Part shown: one piece after another, positions 28,028 through 36,003 of the stretch
Numbering within the stretch: the stretch's first letter is position 1
Layout of the letters: each line of letters starts with the position of its first letter
Assembly: GCA_964603255.1 (NCBI GenBank)
Contig: CAZRVA010000001.1
Location: 1 to 64,000, forward strand
Source of the DNA: UBA6183 sp964603255
GTDB lineage: Bacteria > Bacteroidota > Bacteroidia > UKL13-3
DNA: 64,000 bases
Direction of reading: 5' to 3'
Notes under the pieces: generated by a model
The model's input: only the letters and a program-made list of their open reading frames with translations
Database searches by the model: none
Told to the model about the DNA's origin: nothing
Position numbers and translations under genes: made by a program

Positions 28028-29227
28028 ATGAAAACTGTATATGTTGTTGATGCAATGCGCACGCCTATTGGCAAATATGCCGGCACCTTAAGCTCGGTTC
28101 GTCCTGATGATTTGGCTGCACACATTATTAAAGCAATTATTGCACGCAACCCACAAATTGATGTAAACGAGATTGAAGATGTAATATTTGGCGCTGCAAA
28201 CCAAGCCGGAGAAGACAACCGTAACGTGGCACGTATGGGAGCATTGATGGCAGGACTACCTACGACTGTTGGTGGTAATACCGTAAACCGACTTTGTGCA
28301 TCTGGACTGCAAGCGATTGTAGATGCTAGTAGAAGCATAATGGTGGGTGATGGAGAAATATATATAGCCGGTGGTGTAGAAAGCATGACTCGCGCTCCGT
28401 TTGTAATGTTAAAATCAGACAGTGCATTTGGTCGTACCCCCGATATTGCAGATACGACCATTGGATGGCGTTTTACCAATAAAAAATTGGCTTCCATGTA
28501 TCATCCATACACCATGGGCGAAACTGCAGAAAATGTTGCTGAAAGATGGAAAATTACACGCGAAGAGCAAGATGCATTTGCGGTTTCATCTCAACAAAAA
28601 TATGCTGCTGCGCATGCAGCTAACCGTTTTGCAGAAGAGATTGCACCGGTTGCCATACCTCAAAAAAAAGGTGATGATTTGCTTTTTGCAAAAGATGAGC
28701 ACCCACGTTTAAGCACCATGGAAGATTTGGCAAAACTTAAACCTGCATTTAAAAAGGATGGAGGAACAGTTACAGCAGGAAACTCAAGTGGTGTTAATGA
28801 TGGTTCGGCTGCATTAATTCTTGCAAGCGAAGAAGCTGTAAAAAAATATAATTTAAAACCTATGGCTCGTGTAGTTGCTCGTGGTGTGGCTGGCGTTGAT
28901 CCTGCCATTATGGGCATAGGACCGGTGCCTGCAACACAAAAAGCAGTGCAACGTGCCGGTTTAAAAATGAGCGATATAGGTTTGTTTGAGTTAAATGAAG
29001 CATTTGCTTCGCAGAGTTTAGCTTGCGTTAGAGACTTAGGAATCGACCCAAATATTGTTAATGTAAACGGAGGCGCAATTGCATTAGGACATCCATTAGG
29101 CGCAAGTGGTGCCCGTATATCAACCACCTTATTACATGAAATGCAAAAACGAAACATACGTTATGGTGTTGCAACCATGTGTATTGGCGTTGGTCAAGGT
29201 GTAGCTGTGGTTTACGAAAAAATGTAA
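28028..29227 (+). CDS. pcaF: Acetyl-CoA acyltransferase (thiolase), PcaF/PaaJ-like
   Basis: 399-aa thiolase catalysing CoA-dependent cleavage of 3-oxoacyl-CoA. The active-site Cys90 is in VNRLCASGLQ, and the C-terminal GGAIALGHPLGASGAR (His) and MCIGVGQG (Cys) motifs are intact. The insert DTTIGWRF and the METAENVA-like segment (here GETAENVAERW) resemble 3-oxoadipyl-CoA thiolases, but no aromatic-degradation genes are nearby. A general fatty-acid or acetoacetyl-CoA role is equally possible. I chose ATG 28028 over a TTG two codons earlier. truA follows 8 bp downstream. Confidence 0.88.
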   Translation: MKTVYVVDAMRTPIGKYAGTLSSVRPDDLAAHIIKAIIARNPQIDVNEIEDVIFGAANQAGEDNRNVARMGALMAGLPTTVGGNTVNRLCASGLQAIVDASRSIMVGDGEIYIAGGVESMTRAPFVMLKSDSAFGRTPDIADTTIGWRFTNKKLASMYHPYTMGETAENVAERWKITREEQDAFAVSSQQKYAAAHAANRFAEEIAPVAIPQKKGDDLLFAKDEHPRLSTMEDLAKLKPAFKKDGGTVTAGNSSGVNDGSAALILASEEAVKKYNLKPMARVVARGVAGVDPAIMGIGPVPATQKAVQRAGLKMSDIGLFELNEAFASQSLACVRDLGIDPNIVNVNGGAIALGHPLGASGARISTTLLHEMQKRNIRYGVATMCIGVGQGVAVVYEKM

Positions 29228-29235
29228 AACCTACC

Positions 29236-29976
29236 ATGCGTTACCTCATTCAACTTGCATACAAAGGCACCAATTACCACGGTTGGCAAAAACAGCTTAA
29301 CGCGCACAGTGTGCAAGGTGAGTTAGATAATAGGCTCAGTATTTTATTGGGCGAAACCATTGAAACGCTAGGCTGCGGCCGCACAGATACCGGTGTACAC
29401 GCAAAAGATTTTTATGCGCATTTCGATACCACCAAAAATATTGATGTGCCATTTTTAATCCATAAACTCAACAACTTTTTACCAAAGGATATTGTCATTT
29501 TCAACATTCAGCAAGTAGCTGATGAGTTTAATGCACGCTTTGATGCAGAATGGCGCGAATATGAATATTGGATTTCGCGTAAACCCGACCCTTTTTTATT
29601 AGACCAAAGTTGGTTTTTACACGGCAACTTAAATGTTGATGCCATGAATGAAGCCGCACAATTATTGATTGGTAAAAAAGACTTTGAGTGTTTTAGCAAA
29701 GTGCACACGCAGGTAAACAACTTTATTTGTGATGTGATGTATGCCAAATGGGAACTACAAAACGATAAACTGGTTTTTACCATAAGGGCTAACAGGTTTT
29801 TACGTAACATGGTACGCGCCATTGTAGGTACTTTGGTTGATGTTGGTCAGGGTAAAATTACCATTGATGATGTAAACAAAATTTTAGCGAGTAAAAACCG
29901 CAGCGAGGCCGGTAGAAGCGTTCCTGCTCATGGACTTTTTTTAACACGCATTTATTATCCCAACATCAACCAATAA
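29236..29976 (+). CDS. truA: tRNA pseudouridine(38-40) synthase
   Basis: 246-aa enzyme that isomerises uridines in the tRNA anticodon stem-loop. Catalytic Asp51 lies in the GCGRTDTGVHA motif. MRYLIQLAYKGTNYHGWQ is the standard N-terminus, fixing the start at ATG 29236; an upstream in-frame extension overlaps the thiolase and is rejected. The C-terminal FLRNMVRAIVGT helix is also diagnostic. It is probably co-transcribed with the thiolase, and the ABC exporter follows after 47 bp. Confidence 0.95.
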   Translation: MRYLIQLAYKGTNYHGWQKQLNAHSVQGELDNRLSILLGETIETLGCGRTDTGVHAKDFYAHFDTTKNIDVPFLIHKLNNFLPKDIVIFNIQQVADEFNARFDAEWREYEYWISRKPDPFLLDQSWFLHGNLNVDAMNEAAQLLIGKKDFECFSKVHTQVNNFICDVMYAKWELQNDKLVFTIRANRFLRNMVRAIVGTLVDVGQGKITIDDVNKILASKNRSEAGRSVPAHGLFLTRIYYPNINQ

Positions 29977-30023
29977 TAAACTAATTACGGCCTTTTTTGC
30001 TATTTTGCGGGCTGATTAAACAC

Positions 30024-31811
30024 ATGCAAACGGCCAATTCATCAAACCAAAACACAAGCGCAACTCCCGATGGAAACTTACACTTGTTGGGCCGTGTGTA
30101 TTCATTAGCTAAGCCATACAAATCAAAATTATATACGGCAATTGTGCTAACTGTTTGTATGGCTTTTTTAGGACCATTCAGGCCATTTGTAATACAATAC
30201 ACCATTGACAATTTTATTGCCAACAACAACCAAATAGGTTTAATAAACATGAGTTTGTTGTTGTTGCTTATGTTGGTTTTACAAGCCGGAATGCAAGTAT
30301 GGAGCACTATTTTAACAAACTATTTGGGCCAAAATGTAATTAAAGATTTGCGCATGCAAGTATTTGATTATTTAACCGGATTACGTTTGCTTTTTTACGA
30401 CAAAACTCCGGTTGGTACTCTGGTAACACGCACCATCAACGATATTGAAACCATTGCGGATGTATTTAGCGAAGGACTCATCAACATATCAGGAGATATC
30501 CTACAAATTGTGTTTATTCTCATTTTTATGTTTGGTACCAATTGGGAACTTTCATTGGTTAGTTTATCAGTTTTACCATTTTTACTCTATGCGGGATATG
30601 TGTTTAAAGAAAAAGTACGCATCAGTTTTGAAGAAGTGAGAACACAAGTTGCCAAGCTAAATACGTTTGTACAAGAGCATATTCAAGGTATGCAAATTGT
30701 ACAAATTTTTAATCGCGAAAACACAGAGTACAATAAGTTTAAAGAGATAAATGCCGAACACCGCGATGCGAACATTCGCTCTGTAATGTATTACTCGGTT
30801 TTTTTTCCGGTAGTTGAAATCATTGCCGCTTTATCTACTGCGCTTATTGTTTGGTATGGTGCAAAAGGTGTAATTCAAGATGAAGCTTCTATTGGTAGCA
30901 TTACTGCCTTTATCATGTACATCAATTTATTTTTCAGGCCTATCAGGCAATTGGCAGATAGGTTTAATACCATGCAAATGGGTATGGTAGCAGCCGGAAG
31001 AATTTTTAAATTGATTGACGATAAAGACAACATAGAACCAAGTGGAACCATTAAGTTAGATGAGCTAAGTGGCAATATCGAGTTTAAAAATGTTTACTTC
31101 GGTTATCAACCCGGTCAATACATTTTAAAAGACATTAACATCAACCTAAACAAAGGAAAAACAGTAGCATTAATTGGTGCTACCGGTGCAGGCAAATCAT
31201 CCATTATTAATTTATTAAGCAGGTTTTACGAGATAGAAAAAGGCGAGATTTTAATTGATGGAAACAATCTTAAACAAATATATATTAAACACCTGCGTAA
31301 ACAAATTGCGGTAGTGTTGCAAGATGTATTTTTGTTTAGTGGCAGTGTAATGGATAACATTAAACTGAACAACAAATACCTTACAGAAGAGCAAGTAATT
31401 GAAACTGCAAAACTTTTAGGTGCACATGATTTTATTTCACGCTTACCAAATGGTTACCATCAAAACGTACAAGAGCGTGGAGCAAGTTTATCTGTAGGCC
31501 AACGACAACTTATTTCATTTGTACGTGCAATGGTAACAAATCCTTCTGTACTTGTTTTGGATGAAGCCACTTCATCTGTAGATAATGAAACTGAAGAAAT
31601 TATTCAACAAGCCATAGAAACCATGATGAGAGGCCGAACCTCTATTGTGATTGCACACCGTTTATCAACCATACAGCATGCCGATGAAATTATTGTATTA
31701 GATAAAGGCACGATTGTTGAAAGAGGCTCGCACAAAGAATTATTAACCCTGAATGGCTTTTACAAAAAACTGTATGAACTTCAATTTGCCCCAAACCACC
31801 AACAAAGTTAA
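30024..31811 (+). CDS. ABC exporter with fused membrane and ATPase domains (MsbA-like)
   Basis: 595-aa half-transporter. The N-terminal region (about 35-310) has six membrane helices. The ATPase shows Walker A GATGAGKSS, a Q-loop, a signature variant LSVGQRQ (normally LSGGQ), Walker B VLVLDEATSSVD and the H-loop IAHRLSTI. The substrate could be lipid A-type lipid, peptide or drug and cannot be assigned. Start ATG 30024 (MQTANSSNQN) is preferred over a TTG nine codons upstream. The TPR gene begins inside its 3' end with a 38-bp overlap. Confidence 0.92.
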   Translation: MQTANSSNQNTSATPDGNLHLLGRVYSLAKPYKSKLYTAIVLTVCMAFLGPFRPFVIQYTIDNFIANNNQIGLINMSLLLLLMLVLQAGMQVWSTILTNYLGQNVIKDLRMQVFDYLTGLRLLFYDKTPVGTLVTRTINDIETIADVFSEGLINISGDILQIVFILIFMFGTNWELSLVSLSVLPFLLYAGYVFKEKVRISFEEVRTQVAKLNTFVQEHIQGMQIVQIFNRENTEYNKFKEINAEHRDANIRSVMYYSVFFPVVEIIAALSTALIVWYGAKGVIQDEASIGSITAFIMYINLFFRPIRQLADRFNTMQMGMVAAGRIFKLIDDKDNIEPSGTIKLDELSGNIEFKNVYFGYQPGQYILKDININLNKGKTVALIGATGAGKSSIINLLSRFYEIEKGEILIDGNNLKQIYIKHLRKQIAVVLQDVFLFSGSVMDNIKLNNKYLTEEQVIETAKLLGAHDFISRLPNGYHQNVQERGASLSVGQRQLISFVRAMVTNPSVLVLDEATSSVDNETEEIIQQAIETMMRGRTSIVIAHRLSTIQHADEIIVLDKGTIVERGSHKELLTLNGFYKKLYELQFAPNHQQS

Positions 31812-33087
31812 AGCGCTTATTTTTTGCTGCTTTGGGCTATTGACAAACATCGTTTTGGCCCAAAAACAAAAAAACATTGATAGCTTGATGATGGCCTTAA
31901 AGTCATCAAGAGATACTGCTGTGGTTGATGTTTACAATGAGCTTTCTAACGAATACAGAAACGTAGATATAGAAAAAGCACTGCTTTATGCTGATACAGC
32001 CATTACTAAATCTAAAAAGCTAAACTACACCCGAGGTTTAGGTTATGCTTATGCCAACCGTGGTAATTATTTTAAAAATATTGGCGACAATGCGCAAGCA
32101 AGGGCCTGTTATGTTTGGGCATATGTACAGCATCAAAAAGTTGGGAATAAAAAAGGAGTAGCTGCTGCTTTAAACAGCATGGCAAGTCTGCATTTTTTAC
32201 AAGGTAAATTAACCAAAGCCTTATCTAATTTTATTCAATCGCTAACCATTTCGCGCGAGGCAAACGATAGAAGAGGCGAGGCAATCACCCTGAATAATAT
32301 TGGTGTAATTAACCAAGAGCAAAAAAACTACAGTAAAGCACTCGAGTATTTCGAACAATCTTACCACACGTTTAAAGATATTGACGATAAAAAAAGTATG
32401 GCCGATGCCTTAAATAACATTGGTAACATTTACCACATTTTAGGAATTAATGATGATGCACTTAAACATTACAACGAGGCTATGGAAACGTATATTAGCC
32501 TTGGTGATATTAAGGGTGAAGCCTCAGCCATTAACAACATAGGGTTGGTACATTTTGAAGAGAAGGATTATAAAACAGCTTTAAAATACTACCACAAATC
32601 GCTTTCTGTAGATGAACAATTAAATGACAAACAATCGCAAACCATTACTTGCAACAACATTGCTTATTGTTACCTCAATCTTGATATGTTTTTTGCGGCC
32701 AAAAAATATGCAACACGAGCTTTAAAATCGGCTCAAGAACAAGACGATGTGATTGATATGGTAAACTCTTACGATTTACTGGCCAAACTAGAAGATAAAC
32801 TGGGCAACTATAAAGAAGCTTTGGTGTATTATAAATTACATGCAGCCTACAACGATAGTTTGTATAGTGAAGAAACCAGACAAAAGCTTGAAAACATAGA
32901 AGCGCAATACGAGGCCGAAAAAGCAGAAAACGAACGCCTATTAAAAGCTTTAGGTAAAGAGAAAGAAATAGAAACCACCGAAACCCAAGGTTTTAATATA
33001 AGCGAAAATGTAGGACTGTTGAGCATTATTGGTACAACAGTACTTTTGGTAATATCAGGCTTGATATACTGGCAAAGGAGAAGTTAA
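31774..33087 (+). CDS. Exported TPR-repeat protein with C-terminal coiled coil and membrane anchor
   Basis: 437-aa protein. The signal peptide (MNFNLPQTTNKVKALIFCC...IVLAQ) supports ATG 31774, which overlaps the ABC gene by 38 bp; an ATG at 31753 is the alternative. Six or seven tetratricopeptide repeats span about 45-375 (recurring GEAxxLNNIGxIxxxxxxYxxALxYxxxS). A charged coiled coil (QKLENIEAQYEAEKAENERL) and one membrane helix (LLSIIGTTVLLVISGLIYW) follow, after which the protein stops. This is the periplasmic sensor half common in Bacteroidota TPR histidine kinases or LuxR-type regulators, but no output domain follows. It may signal through a partner. Confidence 0.85.
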   Translation: MNFNLPQTTNKVKALIFCCFGLLTNIVLAQKQKNIDSLMMALKSSRDTAVVDVYNELSNEYRNVDIEKALLYADTAITKSKKLNYTRGLGYAYANRGNYFKNIGDNAQARACYVWAYVQHQKVGNKKGVAAALNSMASLHFLQGKLTKALSNFIQSLTISREANDRRGEAITLNNIGVINQEQKNYSKALEYFEQSYHTFKDIDDKKSMADALNNIGNIYHILGINDDALKHYNEAMETYISLGDIKGEASAINNIGLVHFEEKDYKTALKYYHKSLSVDEQLNDKQSQTITCNNIAYCYLNLDMFFAAKKYATRALKSAQEQDDVIDMVNSYDLLAKLEDKLGNYKEALVYYKLHAAYNDSLYSEETRQKLENIEAQYEAEKAENERLLKALGKEKEIETTETQGFNISENVGLLSIIGTTVLLVISGLIYWQRRS

Positions 33088-33137
33088 GTAACTAAATTCC
33101 AAAACCTTAAATAATACAGTGGTTTTTGCTGAAAATT

Positions 33138-33151
33138 GCGCATATTTGCGC
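33138..33151 (+). promoter_or_regulatory. Candidate -7 element with small palindrome upstream of sucD
   Basis: CATATTTG (33141-33148) matches TAnnTTTG at 7 of 8 positions. It sits inside the inverted repeat GCGCA-tatt-TGCGC (33138-33142/33147-33151). The sucD ATG is about 40 bp downstream. No convincing -33 element is seen. Confidence 0.4.
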
Positions 33152-33188
33152 CTCGTTAAGTATTAATAAAATATATTTTAAATATACC

Positions 33189-34073
33189 ATGGCAGTTTTA
33201 GTCGACAAAAATTCAAGGGTTATTGTGCAAGGCTTTACAGGTAGCGAAGGCACATTTCATGCTCAACAAATGATTGAGTATGGTACAAACGTAGTTGGTG
33301 GTGTTACACCGGGTAAAGGCGGACAAACACACTTAGATCGTCCTGTATTTAACACCGTTAAAGATGCGGTTGATCAAGCACAAGCCAATACATCAATTAT
33401 TTTCGTTCCACCGGCATTTGCAGCAGACGCAATTATGGAAGCAGCTGATGCAGGAATTAAAGTTATTATTTGCATTACAGAAGGTATTCCGGTAAAAGAC
33501 ATGATTCCGGTAAAAGAATACATTAAAGGAAAAGATTGCCGTTTAATTGGCCCTAACTGCCCTGGTGTTATTACTCCTGGTCAAGCTAAGGTTGGTATTA
33601 TGCCGGGCTTCGTGTTTAAATCAGGCCGTATCGGTATTGTATCAAAATCAGGAACTTTAACTTACGAAGCTGCAGATCAAGTAGTAAAAGCAGGTTTAGG
33701 TATTTCTACAGCAATTGGTATTGGTGGTGACCCAATTATTGGAACACCTACTAAAGATGCAGTAGAAATGTTAATGAACGACCCAGAAACTGATGCCATT
33801 ATTATGATTGGTGAAATTGGTGGTAGCTACGAAGCAGATGCCGCTCGTTGGATTAAAGCTAACGGAAATCAAAAACCGGTTGTAGGCTTTATTGCTGGCC
33901 AAACAGCGCCTCCGGGCCGCAGAATGGGTCATGCCGGTGCAATTGTTGGCGGACATGATGATACCGCTGCAGCTAAAATGGCTATCATGCGCGAGTGTGG
34001 TTTACACGTAGTAGAATCACCTGCTGAAATTGGTGCTAAAATGGTTGAAGCATTAGGTTTAAAAGCTAACTAA
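33189..34073 (+). CDS. sucD: Succinate--CoA ligase subunit alpha
   Basis: 294-aa TCA-cycle enzyme subunit. The phosphorylated His248 is in RRMGHAGAIVGG. The CoA-binding N-terminus has VIVQGFTGSEGTFH, and GPNCPGVITPGQAKVGIMPG follows. MAVLVDKNSRV at ATG 33189 is the natural start; a 21-codon upstream extension is not family-like. The beta subunit gene (sucC) is not adjacent, a split arrangement known in Bacteroidota. A strong terminator follows. Confidence 0.96.
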   Translation: MAVLVDKNSRVIVQGFTGSEGTFHAQQMIEYGTNVVGGVTPGKGGQTHLDRPVFNTVKDAVDQAQANTSIIFVPPAFAADAIMEAADAGIKVIICITEGIPVKDMIPVKEYIKGKDCRLIGPNCPGVITPGQAKVGIMPGFVFKSGRIGIVSKSGTLTYEAADQVVKAGLGISTAIGIGGDPIIGTPTKDAVEMLMNDPETDAIIMIGEIGGSYEADAARWIKANGNQKPVVGFIAGQTAPPGRRMGHAGAIVGGHDDTAAAKMAIMRECGLHVVESPAEIGAKMVEALGLKAN

Positions 34074-34096
34074 GATTTTAAAAATCTATAAAAAGA

Positions 34097-34130
34097 AAAT
34101 CCCCGTTTCGAAAGAGACGGGGATTTTTTT
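34097..34130. terminator. Intrinsic terminator after sucD
   Basis: 13-bp stem (34097-34109/34114-34126; one T-G pair) around a GAAA tetraloop, followed by seven Ts on the plus strand. The minus-strand side is A-rich, so it may also serve the convergent DUF3037-like gene. Confidence 0.93.
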
Positions 34131-34143
34131 GTATGAATTGGCT

Positions 34144-34995
34144 TTATATATTGGCCATTCGCTCAGTAAACTTTTCGTACTTTAATATGATTGCTTCTGA
34201 CTCAACTAAACCGTCAATGTCTTTAACAATAAACGGAATAATTGGATTACGTTTAATGCTGTCGACTAGTTTTTTGTGATCTTTGTCTTCAGGATAATTT
34301 ATGTATAACTCATACGTACCCTCTCCATCAAGTTTTTTGTTTTTGGCTAAATTTTTTAGCCCCTCCGTTGTTATCCAAAAACTATTGATGTGACTTTGTA
34401 TAGTTGGCAATTCAGCCTGAAAATCAACTGCTTTACCTGCAAATATGCTGCCATTACAAGCAATAAAATCAACTTTTGATGGTGCAAAAATATCCGGAAC
34501 AAGCTTAGTTGTTAGCTCAAAATTAATATCAGCGTGCTTTTTAAAACTTTCCTTAGAAAGCACCTTTTTTACTTGTTTCCTGAAATCAGTTGGTTTGTTT
34601 TTTAGCGGCTTTTCTTCCAAGGCACCAACATATTTCAAATAGAATGATTCAAATATCCCTACATTGATTTCATTAGTAATTGGTTCTGGGGTAGTAAATT
34701 GTAGTAAGCCCGAACTGTACTTTGATAAGTAGGTAAAATAAGCAGATGAGTAGGTATTTTCTTTATTAGAGAACGCAGTTGTATTCACCTCTTTTATCTC
34801 AACTGCAATTCTTTTTAAATCATCATTAAGTGACTTAACTACATCTTTAGGTAAAATAGAAGAAGCTAACTTCAATTTTTCATCAGAGTAATTAAAGTAC
34901 ATACCATTCTCACTACCGCAAAAAAGGCCAACACAAAGCCTTTCGTCAGAAACAAAATTGGTTTTTATATAAACTGCCGATAGGAAGTTTTTCAT
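34144..34995 (-). CDS. DUF3037-like partner protein of the HipA-like kinase
   Basis: 283 aa, not firmly recognised. The N-terminus (LSAVYIKTNFVSDERLCVGLFC, then MYFNYSDEKLKLASSIL) follows the pattern of DUF3037 proteins (ERxxVGLxxx...FxxSxxKLxxL). Those are usually about 130 aa and encoded next to HipA_2-type kinases. Here the protein is twice that length. The extra C-terminal part (about 120-283) is rich in Lys/Glu and has no motif I know. No signal peptide or membrane segment is seen. It starts 2 bp after the kinase stop, so the two are surely co-transcribed. The function could be substrate recognition or regulation of the kinase, by analogy only. Confidence 0.65.
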   Translation of the reverse strand: MKNFLSAVYIKTNFVSDERLCVGLFCGSENGMYFNYSDEKLKLASSILPKDVVKSLNDDLKRIAVEIKEVNTTAFSNKENTYSSAYFTYLSKYSSGLLQFTTPEPITNEINVGIFESFYLKYVGALEEKPLKNKPTDFRKQVKKVLSKESFKKHADINFELTTKLVPDIFAPSKVDFIACNGSIFAGKAVDFQAELPTIQSHINSFWITTEGLKNLAKNKKLDGEGTYELYINYPEDKDHKKLVDSIKRNPIIPFIVKDIDGLVESEAIILKYEKFTERMANI

Positions 34996-34997
34996 AA

Positions 34998-35837
34998 CTA
35001 ATAGGTCTTTTTTATGAGTTGAATAAATTCTTTAACACTTTTTTGTATGCCACTTATTCTTTCTGTATTTGTTACCAGAGCAAGCATATCATCTTTTAAC
35101 GTTGCAGATAATTTCCAGGTTTTTGGAATTTGATTAAATAACTCATCTAATAAAGCATTAATTTGTTTTGGGTTGCAAAGGTATGCATATTTTTCAACTA
35201 AATCTACAACCGTTTGTATATCATAGTATTTGAGTATGAGTTCTTGAACAAACTGAGCCCTTAGAATAGTGTTATCTACGTGAAAATAGTGGTTAGGATT
35301 TATTTTGCCCAAATAGTTTAAACCACCAAAAGTATCGTAATGGTCAATAGCGTAAATTGTTCTGGTTTTCCCTTTTGAAAGTAAAAGATTGAAGTTTTCC
35401 GGATGCCTATCTTTATTCGCTATATGCATATCAAAAAGTGCTATTAAAATAAGGTCATATGGATTATTCATCTTTTTAAAATCTGATTTTTTATTTATCA
35501 GAGGTAAATTAGTTACCATATCAACATACTGAATTTCTTTAACGCCAAATGCCGTAATACCTTCTTTAAAAAATCTTAGGTTTCCGTAGTTTTTAATTCT
35601 ACTATGTGCCAAAGAGTTTTTACATACGTTTACAAAAGCAGTTTCAGAAACCTCTAACCCAATTAATTCGGCTATCTTATTACAAGCAAGTTCATAAACC
35701 AAACAATCAAACTCTTTTGGATCTTGAATATACTTTGCGTAGTATGTCTCTTGGTCTTCACACAAAAAAGAAATCGGAGCATTTTTAGTTTCCGAGTATT
35801 CCGTTATCATTTTTTGTGTATTTACTGTTTTTATCAT
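34998..35837 (-). CDS. HipA-like kinase (HipA_2 type)
   Basis: 279-aa protein with a HipA/PI4K-like kinase pattern. A candidate ATP-binding Lys35 is in TYYAKY, the catalytic loop HIANKDRHPENFNLLL spans about 138-153, and IDHYDTFGG (164-172) takes the place of the metal-binding motif. It lacks the HipA N-terminal subdomain and has no HipB-like DNA-binding partner, so it fits the shorter HipA_2 group. It is first in a two-gene unit with the DUF3037-like gene. The cassette lies between the sucD and nrdJ terminators and looks more AT-rich than its neighbours, which suggests acquisition. A toxin or defence role is inference. Confidence 0.7.
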   Translation of the reverse strand: MIKTVNTQKMITEYSETKNAPISFLCEDQETYYAKYIQDPKEFDCLVYELACNKIAELIGLEVSETAFVNVCKNSLAHSRIKNYGNLRFFKEGITAFGVKEIQYVDMVTNLPLINKKSDFKKMNNPYDLILIALFDMHIANKDRHPENFNLLLSKGKTRTIYAIDHYDTFGGLNYLGKINPNHYFHVDNTILRAQFVQELILKYYDIQTVVDLVEKYAYLCNPKQINALLDELFNQIPKTWKLSATLKDDMLALVTNTERISGIQKSVKEFIQLIKKTY

Positions 35838-35937
35838 AGGTGTTAGCTTCTACACGAAATTTACTATTAGTCTATGTAAAAGCGCTAATCATTTAGTGGT
35901 TATAATTTTTTAATTAACCGAATATATTAAAATAATT

Positions 35938-35974
35938 AAAAATCCCCCACCGATTTTACTCGATGGGGGATTTT
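35938..35974 (-). terminator. Intrinsic terminator of nrdJ
   Basis: The stem 35941-35953/35960-35972 (AATCCCCCA core, one C-A mismatch) has a 6-nt loop and is T-rich downstream on the minus strand. It lies 30 bp past the nrdJ stop. Confidence 0.88.
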
Positions 35975-36003
35975 GTATAAAGTATAATTGTTAAATCTAT
36001 TGA

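Noticed and set aside
29179..29235. Upstream in-frame extension of truA
   Set aside because: It lies inside the thiolase gene. The protein family starts at MRYLIQLAYKG, encoded from 29236.
33138..33151. GCGCA-tatt-TGCGC palindrome as a terminator of the TPR gene
   Set aside because: Short stem and no T-tract. It coincides with a -7-like element, so a regulatory site for sucD is more likely.
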